A DNA stretch of 64,000 nt from Cetobacterium ceti (GCF_900167275.1 NZ_FUWX01000005.1:186001-250000); one strand, 5' to 3'; shown: positions 1 through 8,126, numbered from the stretch's first letter. Numbers and translations are program-made. The notes: generated by a model not told the origin, from the sequence alone.

Positions 1-10
1 TATTTCCTCC
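1..10 (-). promoter_or_regulatory. Ribosome binding site of a gene lying off-window
   Basis: On the minus strand the last bases of the window read AGGAGGAAATA, a strong Shine-Dalgarno sequence just after the terminator of the trmN6 operon. The start codon it serves lies beyond position 1, so another minus-strand gene should begin there. Confidence 0.5.
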
Positions 11-13
11 TAT

Positions 14-38
14 TAAAAAAAAGAGAGGTCTCCCTCTC
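14..38 (-). terminator. Intrinsic terminator after trmN6
   Basis: Minus strand: a 6-bp stem GAGAGG/CCTCTC with loop GAGA, followed by a run of eight T. It lies just after the trmN6 stop and closes the cob-radC-yaaT-trmN6 gene string. Confidence 0.75.
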
Positions 39-43
39 CCTTT

Positions 44-718
44 TTATTCTTCATTTAATATAAGAGGGGGTTCTATTCCTAGAATATTTTTCCTTCCCTT
101 ACTAGCTTCTACTAAAACTAAATTTGATTGCTTATTTTTATTATAATAAACAAATTGAACTCTTTTTAAAGAAAACCCATTATCTTCTAAAATTCTAGCT
201 ATTTCAGTAAATCTATAGGCTCTATGAACTAAAAATATCTCTCCTCTAGGTTTTAATAGTTTCTTACTTTTTTCTATTAATTCCTTTAAATTTAAAGTTA
301 TTTCATGTCTAGCTATGGTTCTTGTATCATGTTCATTATGTGGTTTTCCATCTAAAGTCATATATGGTGGATTAGATATTATATAATCATAAGTATTCCC
401 TACCTTTATATTTTTTATATCCTCACATATGACATTTATTCTATCTTCAAATTTATTTAAGTTTACATTTCTTTTTGCAAGTTTTGCAACTTCTTCTTGA
501 ATCTCTACAGAATCAATTTTTTCAAGTTTTTCCTTTATCATAAGAAGAATTGATATAATTCCATTTCCTGTTCCTATTTCTAAAGCTTTTCCACTCTTTT
601 TCCCTTGGAAAAAATCACTTAATAAAACTGCATCTGTTCCAAACCTAAACCCATCTTTTTTTTGAATAAGTTTATTATTTTCATTTAAATGGGCGATATC
701 TTCATTTTCTAAAATCAT
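44..718 (-). CDS. trmN6: tRNA1(Val) (adenine37-N6)-methyltransferase-like protein
   Basis: SAM-dependent N6-adenine methyltransferase of the YfiC/YabB family, expected to methylate A37 of a tRNA. A SAM-binding loop (ALEIGTGNGIISILL) is near residue 45, and the catalytic NPPY motif of N6-amino methyltransferases is near residue 115 (ISNPPYMT). The length of about 224 aa fits the family. The frame also has an upstream TTG at 733, but AAGGA lies between that TTG and the ATG at 718 and serves the ATG. The ATG directly follows the stop of the upstream PSP1 gene. The yaaT-trmN6 (yabB) neighbourhood is also seen in Bacillus. The family is clear; the exact tRNA substrate is inferred. Confidence 0.87.
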   Translation of the reverse strand: MILENEDIAHLNENNKLIQKKDGFRFGTDAVLLSDFFQGKKSGKALEIGTGNGIISILLMIKEKLEKIDSVEIQEEVAKLAKRNVNLNKFEDRINVICEDIKNIKVGNTYDYIISNPPYMTLDGKPHNEHDTRTIARHEITLNLKELIEKSKKLLKPRGEIFLVHRAYRFTEIARILEDNGFSLKRVQFVYYNKNKQSNLVLVEASKGRKNILGIEPPLILNEE

Positions 719-719
719 A

Positions 720-1682
720 TTATTCCTTCTCAAGCTCCTTATGAACTAATAATTCCTCTGCACTTAATACATTTTGTAATTTCTTAGCTTCTCTTCTATT
801 AAATTTAATATCCTCTATATCAACTCTCATTATTCCCTTATTTTCAACATCTACATATAGATATCCATTTAAAGGACTTATACTAGCAACTTTTCCCTCT
901 CCCTTTGGAGTTCTAACCGATTGATTAACTGCAGGATAAGCTCTTAAAGCTTCCTCATATTGATAATACTCATAGTTAATACAACAAAGTAATCTTCCGC
1001 ATACTCCAGATATTTTTGTAGGATTTATAACTAATCCTTGGTCCCTTGCCATTTTTATAGAAACTGAATCAAATTTATTAATAAATGTTCTACAACAAAG
1101 TTCCTTTCCACAAATACCTATATGTCCTAAAATTCTAGCTTCATCTCTTACACCAATCTGTCTTAACTCTATTCTTAATTTAAATATATTTGCTAAATCC
1201 TTAACTAAATCTCTAAAATCTATTCTTCCCTCAGCAGTGAAATAAAATATAAGTTTAGTTTTATCAAATGTATATTCTGTTCCTACTAATTTCATAGGAA
1301 GTTTATGATGAGCTATTCTTTCTTTACACACTTTATTTGCCTTAGCCGATTCCTCTTTTAGTTCATTATATTTTGCAATCTCTTCCTCATCAGCTTTTTT
1401 AAGAACAGGTTTTAGTGGTAATACCAATACTCTCTCAGGTAAAATCATAGGTTCACCATAAACAACTCCTAATTCTTTACCTCTAACCGTATCAACTATT
1501 ACCTTATCCCCTTTTTTATAAGTTTCCTCATCTACAACTTCAAAGTAATATCTTTTTCTAGTTACTTCAAACATTACACCTAAAACTTTATATTCTTTTT
1601 CCTCTTGAATCTCTTCTACTGTATCAACTTCTACTATTTCTTCAATTTTTTCTTCTATATTATTTACTTTATTCTCTTCCAT
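720..1682 (-). CDS. yaaT: PSP1-domain protein, YaaT family
   Basis: PSP1 C-terminal domain protein (about 320 aa). The N-terminal 30 residues are acidic and low-complexity. The conserved core follows from about residue 33 (VLGVMFEVTRKRYYF). Two cysteine clusters, CGKELCC and CGRLLCC near residues 190 and 230, are the family hallmark. In Bacillus YaaT is part of the YlbF-YmcA-YaaT complex, which affects RNase Y and carries Fe-S clusters; that role here is inference. GGAGG lies 7 nt before the ATG. It is cotranscribed with radC upstream and trmN6 downstream. Confidence 0.88.
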   Translation of the reverse strand: MEENKVNNIEEKIEEIVEVDTVEEIQEEKEYKVLGVMFEVTRKRYYFEVVDEETYKKGDKVIVDTVRGKELGVVYGEPMILPERVLVLPLKPVLKKADEEEIAKYNELKEESAKANKVCKERIAHHKLPMKLVGTEYTFDKTKLIFYFTAEGRIDFRDLVKDLANIFKLRIELRQIGVRDEARILGHIGICGKELCCRTFINKFDSVSIKMARDQGLVINPTKISGVCGRLLCCINYEYYQYEEALRAYPAVNQSVRTPKGEGKVASISPLNGYLYVDVENKGIMRVDIEDIKFNRREAKKLQNVLSAEELLVHKELEKE

Positions 1683-1693
1683 ACTGTTCCCTC

Positions 1694-2386
1694 CTAATAG
1701 TAATCTATAAATCCCTCTTCTAAAAAGCTTAAATAGGATTCCTTTGTTATTATAATATGATCCAATAATTTCACATCCACTACTCTTAAAATATTTTCCA
1801 TTTCCTTAGTAAGTTCAATATCTTTTTTAGAAGGTGTTATTTTCCCAGATGGATGATTATGTGCAAAAATTACCGACCTAGCATTATACTCTAAAGCCTT
1901 TTCTAAAATTTTTCTTGGATATATTGCACTTCTATCAATTGTTCCCTTAAATAGGGTTTCACTTTTAATAAGCTCATTGGCAGAATTTAAAAAAATTGCC
2001 ATAAACTCCTCACTATTTCCAAAACCTATTTCATTTTTTAAATATCCTATTAAATCTCTTTTTCCATCAAAAGTTGTAACATCAGATTTTAAATAGTTAT
2101 TTTTAAAATTATATTTGGATAAGTCTCCTAGAAATTTTAAATTAATTCCAATGGTTCTTGATATCCCTTGAAATTCCATAAGTTCTTCAAGTTCACCCTT
2201 TAAAACTCCTTCTACTGTTTTAAATCTTTTTAAAAGTTCCTTTGCCATAGGTTTAGTATCCTTTCTTGGAATACATATTCCAAGAAGTATCTCTAAAATT
2301 TCATAATCTTGAAAAGCAGTGTATCCCCCTTGAAGATATCTCTCTCTCAAACGATTTCTGTGTCCCTTTACCAGTTCCTTATCCAT
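1694..2386 (-). CDS. radC: RadC family JAB/MPN-domain protein
   Basis: RadC/UPF0758 family, 230 aa. An N-terminal helix-hairpin-helix-like region (residues about 40-90, LMEFQGISRTIG) precedes a C-terminal JAB1/MPN-like metalloprotease fold. The metal motif HNHPSGKITPSKKD is near residue 175 and matches HxHx(n)D. Despite its name, a DNA-repair role for RadC is not established. AGAGGTGATAT precedes the ATG. Only 17 nt separate it from cobT, so it is probably read from the cob transcript. Confidence 0.9.
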   Translation of the reverse strand: MDKELVKGHRNRLRERYLQGGYTAFQDYEILEILLGICIPRKDTKPMAKELLKRFKTVEGVLKGELEELMEFQGISRTIGINLKFLGDLSKYNFKNNYLKSDVTTFDGKRDLIGYLKNEIGFGNSEEFMAIFLNSANELIKSETLFKGTIDRSAIYPRKILEKALEYNARSVIFAHNHPSGKITPSKKDIELTKEMENILRVVDVKLLDHIIITKESYLSFLEEGFIDYY

Positions 2387-2403
2387 ATATCACCTCTTAA
2401 AAT

Positions 2404-3453
2404 TTAACTAAAAATTTTATAAACTTCATCCTTTGTTTTCATTCTAAGTGGTATTTCCATTGCTGATTTTAAAATAGGATATGCCAATACTGCTCCTGTT
2501 CCCTCTCCCAATCTCATTTCCATATTTAAAAATGGAGTTAAGTTTAACTCCTCCATTATTATTTTCATTCCTGGTTCTTGACTCATATGAGTAGCTATTA
2601 AGTAATCTTTTACCTTAGGTTCCATTTTTACTGCTACTAAAGCTCCTATACCAGATATAAATCCATCAATTAACATGGGTTTTTTATATTTTGCACACCC
2701 TAAATATAACCCTACCATACTGGCTATATCAAGTCCTCCTACTGTTCTTAAAATTTCTAGAGGACTCTTGTTGAATAAATCATATTTTATAATAGATTCT
2801 TTAATTAAATTTTTCTTTCTTTTTAGTCCCTCATCAGAAAGACCTCCACCTCTACCTACAACTTCATCTAAAGATTTTTTGGTAAGGGCATATAGTATTC
2901 CAGAACTTGTAGTTGTATTTCCTATTCCCATCTCTCCATTGGAAAAAAAGTCATATTTGTCCTTTAAACTTTCTATTCTTTTTATTCCTCTTTCAATGGT
3001 TTCAGTACACTCCTTTAAAGACATTGCAGGTTCATTTTTAAAGTTCTTAGTTCCATTCATAACTTTATCCACATATAGATTTTTATATTTTCTTTCTATA
3101 TCTCCATTGATACCCACATCAACTAATTGTAAATCTATTCCTAAGCTATCACACAATATTCCTATTGCTGCAATTTTATTAACCATAGCTTCTGAAACTA
3201 TTTTCGTATACTCTAAGGGACATGAAGATACATTTTCCTCTATAATTCCATTATCTCCAGATACTATTATATGACAACCATTATTTAATTTTTCAATTTT
3301 CCCTTTAATCCCTGAAATTTGAATGGCTAATTTTTCTAAAACACCTAAGCTCCCTAAGGGTTTCATTTTCCCATTTAATAGTTTTTCACATTCTAAAGCT
3401 TTCTCTTTATTTAAACCCTCAATAGACACCAATGTCTCTTCCAATATTTTCAT
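2404..3453 (-). CDS. cobT: Nicotinate-nucleotide-dimethylbenzimidazole phosphoribosyltransferase
   Basis: CobT activates the lower-ligand base of cobalamin, making alpha-ribazole phosphate from nicotinate mononucleotide and dimethylbenzimidazole or another base. Length 349 aa is typical. Recognisable blocks are KPLGSLGVLEKLA near the N-terminus, the GEMGIGNTTTSS loop near residue 175, VGRGGGLSDEGL, and LGEGTGAVLAYP near the C-terminus, where the catalytic Glu region lies. It follows cobC by one base. The set cobU-cobS-cobC-cobT is a complete nucleotide-loop assembly group. The corrin ring genes are not in this window. Confidence 0.94.
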   Translation of the reverse strand: MKILEETLVSIEGLNKEKALECEKLLNGKMKPLGSLGVLEKLAIQISGIKGKIEKLNNGCHIIVSGDNGIIEENVSSCPLEYTKIVSEAMVNKIAAIGILCDSLGIDLQLVDVGINGDIERKYKNLYVDKVMNGTKNFKNEPAMSLKECTETIERGIKRIESLKDKYDFFSNGEMGIGNTTTSSGILYALTKKSLDEVVGRGGGLSDEGLKRKKNLIKESIIKYDLFNKSPLEILRTVGGLDIASMVGLYLGCAKYKKPMLIDGFISGIGALVAVKMEPKVKDYLIATHMSQEPGMKIIMEELNLTPFLNMEMRLGEGTGAVLAYPILKSAMEIPLRMKTKDEVYKIFS

Positions 3454-3454
3454 T

Positions 3455-4048
3455 CTAGCCCCCTATGTTTAGTCCTTTTAAAATTGGAAAATCCTCTAAA
3501 AATTCAATAATAACAATCCCACCATTATTTACACTATATTTCCAATAACTTTCTAAATTCTTTGAAAAAAAATAGCTAAGAAGAGTATTTATAACTCCCC
3601 AATGGGTAACGATTATATTATCTTTTTTTAAATCTAATTCTTGCTCTACAAAATTTACAGCTCTCTCTTGAAGTTCCTTTACACTTTCCCCTGTTTTATA
3701 ATTATAGTTCTCCCAGTTTTTTTCTGCAAACTCCAATTCCTTTGGATAAATTTTCTTTAATTGTTCATAGGAATATCCCTCAAAAATTCCAAAATGTAAT
3801 TCTTGTAATTTTGAGGAATAATTTATTTCTAAATTTTTATAATTAACCAACTGAGCAGTTTCACTAGCTCTTTTTAAGTCACTTGTATAAATATTATCGT
3901 AATTTATTTTTAAATTTTCTAAAACATCTCTTGTTTTTTCACCTTGAGATTTCCCAACACAATTTAATTCTGGATCTAATTTTCCAAAATATACTCCAGC
4001 TTTATTTAAATCTGTTTCACCATGTCTTATTAAAATTAGCTTCCCCAT
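3455..4048 (-). CDS. cobC: Histidine phosphatase, probable alpha-ribazole phosphatase
   Basis: Phosphoglycerate-mutase-like histidine phosphatase, 197 aa. The catalytic RHGETDLN is at residues 8-15, and the second conserved His is in VTHWGVINT near residue 147. Position between cobS and cobT supports dephosphorylation of alpha-ribazole-5'-phosphate (CobC). The superfamily is broad, so the cob-specific role rests on context. Confidence 0.85.
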   Translation of the reverse strand: MGKLILIRHGETDLNKAGVYFGKLDPELNCVGKSQGEKTRDVLENLKINYDNIYTSDLKRASETAQLVNYKNLEINYSSKLQELHFGIFEGYSYEQLKKIYPKELEFAEKNWENYNYKTGESVKELQERAVNFVEQELDLKKDNIIVTHWGVINTLLSYFFSKNLESYWKYSVNNGGIVIIEFLEDFPILKGLNIGG

Positions 4049-4058
4049 TTTTAAACTC

Positions 4059-4835
4059 CTATATCATATATAGTGAACAACCGATATATATTAAAAATAA
4101 TCCTAAAACTCCTGTTAATTCTAAAACTGCCCCTAGAGTATCCCCTGTAATTCCACCTATTTTTCTTGTCATTAATTTCGCAAAATATACTCCTAAAATA
4201 ATTGTAATAGGTAATATCATTATTGGTAATAATCCCATTCCAAAATATATTCCTAGAAAATATAAATAAATAACTGAAATAACTATAGAGATTATAAAAT
4301 CTGGCATTTTTGTATGATCAACAAATGTTTTTCCCATTCCTGTTCCTCTAGCATAGGGAGCAAATGTACAATTCCCAACACTATTTAATCTAGATATAAC
4401 TGGAATTAAAGCCATTATAGCCCCTTGGCTTATTCCAAAATCATTAGATAGTTCAACTAATAATGCAATTTTAAATATAAAATATAATACTAAAACTAAT
4501 CCACCATTTGTTCCTAGCCTAGAATCCTTCATAATCTCTAGCATTTTTTGCTTACTTCTATAACTAAAAATTCCATCAAATGTATCTGCTAAACCATCTA
4601 AATGTAATCCACCTGTCATTATAACATCCATTGTAACTAAAATAATTGCCATTATCACAGGGGAAGGTATAATCCCACTTAATAGTGTATATATTCCATA
4701 ATTAATTAATCCTAAAATCATTCCCACAACAGGAAACCACTTCATACTTTTTCCTAAACTCTCCGAATCAAATTTCGGTTCCCATGGAAATGGTAATCTT
4801 GTCATAAATTTAAAAAGTAAAACTAATCCTTTCAT
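4059..4835 (-). CDS. cobS: Adenosylcobinamide-GDP ribazoletransferase
   Basis: CobS joins alpha-ribazole to adenosylcobinamide-GDP in the membrane. About 258 aa, strongly hydrophobic, with several membrane segments and family blocks FMTRLPFPWEP at the N-terminus and GGLHLDGLADTFDG near residue 80. An upstream ATG at 4847 is in frame, but its own bases form the GGAGG (4841-4845) of the ATG at 4835, so I use 4835. It lies 19 nt after cobU. Confidence 0.93.
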   Translation of the reverse strand: MKGLVLLFKFMTRLPFPWEPKFDSESLGKSMKWFPVVGMILGLINYGIYTLLSGIIPSPVIMAIILVTMDVIMTGGLHLDGLADTFDGIFSYRSKQKMLEIMKDSRLGTNGGLVLVLYFIFKIALLVELSNDFGISQGAIMALIPVISRLNSVGNCTFAPYARGTGMGKTFVDHTKMPDFIISIVISVIYLYFLGIYFGMGLLPIMILPITIILGVYFAKLMTRKIGGITGDTLGAVLELTGVLGLFLIYIGCSLYMI

Positions 4836-4854
4836 TAAATCCTCCATAAATAAA

Positions 4855-5415
4855 TTATTTTATTTTCATAGGAATTCCTGAAATTACAAAATAAGCCTCT
4901 TGGGATTTTTCTGCAACTATTTGATTCATTCTTCCACATATATCTCTAAAATATCTTCCTAAAGCATAGGGAGGAACTAGTCCCATTCCTAATTCATTTG
5001 ATACTACCACTAATGTATGATCACTTTTTTCAATATACTCTAAAAATTCTAAAAGTTCATTTTTTATTTTATTTTCCACTTCATCCACTTTAAATTGTTC
5101 TACTTCATCCCAATTTATATTTTCTTCTAAAATCATATTATTGCTAACCATATTAGTTAAACAGTCTAATAAAATAATTTCATCTCCTAAACTTTTTTCA
5201 ATTAACTTTGATTTTAGATTTTTATAGGATTCTATTGTTATCCAATCTTCTCCCCGTTGGACTTTATGTTTTTCTACTCTTGACTTCATTTCATCATCAA
5301 AAGCTATAGATGTGGCCATATAGATTCTTTTTTTTCCTGAAGAAAAAATTATTTTTTCTCCATAGGTACTTTTCCCACTTCGTGCTCCACCTGTTACGTA
5401 AATTACTTTTCCCAT
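4855..5415 (-). CDS. cobU: Adenosylcobinamide kinase / adenosylcobinamide-phosphate guanylyltransferase
   Basis: CobU phosphorylates adenosylcobinamide and adds GMP. Length 186 aa. The P-loop GGARSGKST is at residues 9-17. The C-terminal part has VSNELGMGLVPPYALGRYFRDICGRMNQ, the conserved family block (shown here in part). The P-loop is so close to the N-terminus that this ATG must be right or nearly so. It is first of the cob genes, yet no Shine-Dalgarno is visible before the ATG. Instead the end of a TnpB insertion element lies about 8 bases upstream, so initiation may be poor or altered. Confidence 0.92.
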   Translation of the reverse strand: MGKVIYVTGGARSGKSTYGEKIIFSSGKKRIYMATSIAFDDEMKSRVEKHKVQRGEDWITIESYKNLKSKLIEKSLGDEIILLDCLTNMVSNNMILEENINWDEVEQFKVDEVENKIKNELLEFLEYIEKSDHTLVVVSNELGMGLVPPYALGRYFRDICGRMNQIVAEKSQEAYFVISGIPMKIK

Positions 5416-5422
5416 ATATGCC

Positions 5423-5600
5423 GTTGTAAAAACTCTATAAATTTCTATAAAGCTTATTCCTTATTCACAGTGTCTTGTTTTGCCTAAGCTACTCCAATTT
5501 CTTATGACACTCCAAAGGCTTAAATTCCCTGACAACGACAGGTACACATCAGCATTTACTTAAATTTATAACTATGCTAATTTGTAATCTCTTAGATTAA
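5423..5600 (-). ncRNA. Probable omegaRNA (TnpB guide RNA scaffold)
   Basis: In IS605-group elements the right end, overlapping the 3' end of tnpB, is transcribed as a scaffold RNA whose 3' tail outside the element is the guide. Here the region between the tnpB stop (5572) and the element end (near 5423) is noncoding, less AT-rich than its surroundings and has hairpin potential. The predicted guide would begin at about 5422 and run into the cobU start codon. This rests on position and family knowledge; exact ends are unknown. Confidence 0.5.
5433..5452 (-). repeat. Subterminal hairpin of the TnpB element right end
   Basis: Minus strand CTTTATA-GAAATT-TATAGAG: a 7-bp stem with one G.T pair and a 6-base loop, about 10 bases before the presumed element end. 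IS605-group right ends carry such a hairpin for TnpA recognition. Confidence 0.55.
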
Positions 5601-6672
5601 AGGATGCGTTTAAATCTCTGTCTTCTGTATAACCACAAATACATTTGTATGTTCTATCTTTTAACTTGAGATTTTTATTTATATTACCACATCTATTACA
5701 TCTTTTAGAAGAAGGATAGTATCTATTTGCTTTTATAAATTCAATTCCATAGAATATACATTTATATTCTATTTGTCGCATAAATTCAGCAAAACATTGT
5801 TCTGCGATTGCTTTTGACAGATGTCTATTCTTCATATTCAAATCCTCTACAACTATTTTTGATGGTTTGGTTTTCACTATCTTAGTTGTACTTTGATGAA
5901 TATAATTTTGTCTGATATTTTTAAGTCTTCTATAAATAAGTTTTATCTTTTTCTCTAATTTTATAGTGTTGCTAGTTTTTACAAACACCCCTCCTTTTTT
6001 GTTTTTTTCGTATTTTCGAGATACGGCTCTTTGCAACCTAAAGAGTCTTTTTTTTGTTCGCTTAACTATACTTGTTTTATTTATATTTTTAAAACTTAAC
6101 TCATTAGAACAAACAGCTAAGCTCTTAATCCCAACATCTATTCCAATTATTTCTGTAGTATGGTGAATTTTAGGTTCAACTTTTTCTGTTCCAACAGAAA
6201 TATACCAATATTTACCATCGTAACTAATTCTTGGATTGGTATATTTAGTATTCATTGGAAGGTGTTCAGCTGTTCTAACCCAACCAACTTTTTCAATTAA
6301 TACTGAAAATTCTTTTACTTTTAACTTACTTGTATCATTGTAAAAACTAGGTTTAGTTTTCTTTTTACTTTTAAATTTAAGAAAACTACTTAGTTTTTTA
6401 AAAAAGCTTTTATAACTATTACATGCATCTTTTACAGCTTGTTTAGTTACGTTATTAGAAACTTCATTCAACCAAGATAACTCGCTCTTTTTTAATTGAG
6501 TAAGTTCTTTTCTAAGCTCATTATCCTTAATAAATTTATTTCCATTTTTATAATTTTCTTGCTGTCTATTAAGAGTCCAATTGTAAATAAATCTAGCAAT
6601 TCCAGTTGATTTCCAAAGTTGAGTCTCTTGTAGTTTATTAGGTTTTAATCTAACCTTGTTTGAAAGAATCAT
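5572..6672 (-). CDS. tnpB: RNA-guided endonuclease TnpB (lone IS605-group)
   Basis: TnpB, an RNA-guided DNA nuclease ancestral to Cas12. The length of about 366 aa is complete. RuvC residues: Asp in IGIDVGIKSLAV (near residue 175), Glu in IVVEDLNMKN (near 275) and Asp in EDRDLNASFNL (near 355). A zinc ribbon CNRCG...CICG lies between the last two motifs (near 325-345). The N-terminal block SNKVRLKPNKLQ is the usual start. I use the ATG at 6672, 10 nt after GGAG. A TTG at 6678 is possible but only 4 nt from that site. All catalytic residues are present, so it is probably active. Confidence 0.93.
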   Translation of the reverse strand: MILSNKVRLKPNKLQETQLWKSTGIARFIYNWTLNRQQENYKNGNKFIKDNELRKELTQLKKSELSWLNEVSNNVTKQAVKDACNSYKSFFKKLSSFLKFKSKKKTKPSFYNDTSKLKVKEFSVLIEKVGWVRTAEHLPMNTKYTNPRISYDGKYWYISVGTEKVEPKIHHTTEIIGIDVGIKSLAVCSNELSFKNINKTSIVKRTKKRLFRLQRAVSRKYEKNKKGGVFVKTSNTIKLEKKIKLIYRRLKNIRQNYIHQSTTKIVKTKPSKIVVEDLNMKNRHLSKAIAEQCFAEFMRQIEYKCIFYGIEFIKANRYYPSSKRCNRCGNINKNLKLKDRTYKCICGYTEDRDLNASFNLRDYKLA

Positions 6673-6745
6673 CTTCAACCAACTCCTTTACTATTTTCTT
6701 AGGAATCTCTCCTATAGAAATATTTCGACTGTTAGTTACCCCCAT
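6650..6745 (-). CDS. 31-aa leader ORF overlapping the tnpB start
   Basis: A short ORF, ATG at 6745 to TAG at 6650, begins MGVTNSRNISIGEIPKK and ends just inside tnpB in another frame. It contains the GGAG that probably serves tnpB, so it could couple translation. It has no clear ribosome binding site of its own, and I do not recognise it. It may be noncoding left-end sequence. Confidence 0.3.
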   Translation of the reverse strand: MGVTNSRNISIGEIPKKIVKELVEDDSFKQG

Positions 6746-6757
6746 GAGTTTTTTTTA

Positions 6758-6786
6758 ATTATATCATCATATTATTCAATTATCAA
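6758..6786 (-). promoter_or_regulatory. Sigma70-type promoter upstream of the tnpB element / cob genes
   Basis: Minus strand TTGATA (6781-6786), 17-base spacer, TATAAT (6758-6763). It lies just after the hpf terminator and before the TnpB element. It was probably the original promoter for cobU and now reads first through tnpB. Confidence 0.6.
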
Positions 6787-6787
6787 T

Positions 6788-6820
6788 AAAAATACCCCCC
6801 TCCTATGGCTAGGAGAGGGG
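6788..6820 (-). terminator. Intrinsic terminator after hpf
   Basis: Minus strand: stem of about 11 bp (CCCCTCTCCTA/TAGGAGGGGGG with one G.T pair, loop GCCA), then TATTTTTATT. It ends the recQ-lol-hpf gene string. Confidence 0.8.
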
Positions 6821-6830
6821 CTTTAAAAGT

Positions 6831-7391
6831 CTATCTATTTTCAGGTTCTACGTGTCCATAGTCCCCATTTCTTTTTTTATAAACAACATTCATTTCACCA
6901 GTATCAGCATTAATAAATACATAGAAATCTTTTCCTAAAGTTTCAAGTTGTAATATTGCTTCTTCCACATGCATTGGTTTAGGAGAAAGAGAAACACTTA
7001 CAATTTTTTTTGTACTTTCCATTCTTATAAGTCTTTCCTCAGCATTATACTCTATTTTTTGTTCTGCTTTTGCTGCTGCTATATACTTATCCTCTTTATG
7101 TTTTTCTTTATATTTAACCATTTGTCTTTCAAGAATTCCTTCTACTTTATCAATAGAAGCATATAGATCATCTTCAACAGCCACTGCTTTTATAATATTA
7201 TATCCACCTAAATGAACTCTAACTTCTGCAGTTTGTATAGGTCCTGTTTTTGATTTAACAGCTGATAAAGTAACTCTTATCTCTTTTATGTCTTCATCAT
7301 ATTTAGTTAGTTTACTTAATCTTTTTTCAGTATAAGCTTTTATAGCCTCTGTTACAACAAATCCTTTTGTACCATTAAAAGTAATATTCAT
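6831..7391 (-). CDS. hpf: Long-form ribosome hibernation promoting factor
   Basis: HPF/RaiA family, about 186 aa. The N-terminal S30AE domain (residues 1-100, MNITFNGTKGF...) binds the 30S decoding region. The C-terminal domain (about 125-186, KPMHVEEAILQLETLGKDFYVFINADTGEMNVVYKR-like) mediates 70S dimerisation in long HPFs. The frame extends to a GTG at 7400, but that GTG follows directly on the AAGGAG that is 8 nt from the ATG at 7391. It follows lolD by about 36 nt. Confidence 0.94.
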   Translation of the reverse strand: MNITFNGTKGFVVTEAIKAYTEKRLSKLTKYDEDIKEIRVTLSAVKSKTGPIQTAEVRVHLGGYNIIKAVAVEDDLYASIDKVEGILERQMVKYKEKHKEDKYIAAAKAEQKIEYNAEERLIRMESTKKIVSVSLSPKPMHVEEAILQLETLGKDFYVFINADTGEMNVVYKKRNGDYGHVEPENR

Positions 7392-7427
7392 AATTACCAC
7401 TCCTTTGAACTTCCTGTTGTATAACTT

Positions 7428-8126
7428 TTATATATGATTATTCTCTTCTAAGTCCAATACTCCTTTTTTTAAATATAATTTTTTATTGGATAAATTGGCA
7501 AGTTCCTTTGAATGGGTTACAACTATTATGGTTTGTTTCTTTTCTAAGTTTATTTTTTTTAAAAGTTTATGTATCATTTCACTTGTTTCTTCATCTAAAT
7601 TTCCTGTTGGTTCATCCATAAGTAAAATTTTTGGAGAATTCATAAGAGCCCTTGCTATGGCAACCCTTTGTTTCTCTCCTCCTGATAATTCCATAGGCTT
7701 ATGAGTCATTCTATGGTCCATTCCCACTTCTTTTAACAACTCATATGCTCTTTCTTCAACTCTTTTTTTATTTTTATAATCAGATACCAATCCTGGCAAC
7801 ATTACATTTTCTAATGCAGTGAACTCTGGTAATAAATAATGAAATTGAAATACAAATCCTAATTTTTTATTTTTAACCAAATCTAACTGCTCCTCATTTA
7901 AAATTTCTACTTCTTCTCCATCAATAAAAATTTTTCCTGAGTCAGGTTTATCTAACATTCCAATTAAATTTAAAAGTGTTGATTTTCCAGAACCAGATTT
8001 ACCTAAAATAGATATAAAATCTCCCTCATTGACTTCTAAATTTAAATCTCTAATAATATGCAAATTATCAACATTTCCCGAATATTTTTTATTTAAATTT
8101 TCTAATTTTAAAATAATTTTATTCAT
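7428..8126 (-). CDS. lolD: Lipoprotein-release-type ABC transporter ATPase
   Basis: ABC ATPase of the LolD/MacB group, 232 aa. Walker [10 protein letters not shown] is near residue 43, the Q-loop QFHYLLPEF near 95, the signature LSGGEKQR near 143, Walker [13 protein letters not shown] near 163 and the H-loop His in VVTHSKE near 204. The start overlaps the end of the permease gene by 8 nt. Pairing with one LolC/E-like permease suggests extraction of lipoproteins from the inner membrane of a diderm cell. Confidence 0.88.
   Translation of the reverse strand: MNKIILKLENLNKKYSGNVDNLHIIRDLNLEVNEGDFISILGKSGSGKSTLLNLIGMLDKPDSGKIFIDGEEVEILNEEQLDLVKNKKLGFVFQFHYLLPEFTALENVMLPGLVSDYKNKKRVEERAYELLKEVGMDHRMTHKPMELSGGEKQRVAIARALMNSPKILLMDEPTGNLDEETSEMIHKLLKKINLEKKQTIIVVTHSKELANLSNKKLYLKKGVLDLEENNHI

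Larger units (their letters stand above)
5423..6745 (-). mobile_element. IS200/IS605-type element carrying only tnpB
   Basis: A single full-length tnpB (5572-6672) is flanked by about 150 bases of unique noncoding sequence on its 3' side and a short leader on its 5' side. The 3' noncoding part ends near 5423 with TTTTTACAAC (minus strand) and has a subterminal hairpin CTTTATA/TATAGAG at 5433-5452. These features match the right end of IS605-group elements. No tnpA transposase is present, so mobility would need a helper. The left boundary is uncertain, somewhere near 6745-6755. It sits between the hpf terminator and cobU. Confidence 0.7.

Noticed and set aside
2675-3274. 199-codon plus-strand frame antisense to cobT
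   Set aside because: CobT on the minus strand has all family blocks, and the antisense product has no recognisable domain or ribosome site.
5416-5571. Cobalamin riboswitch before cobU
   Set aside because: The region reads as an IS605-type right end following tnpB, and no B12-box-like sequence was found.
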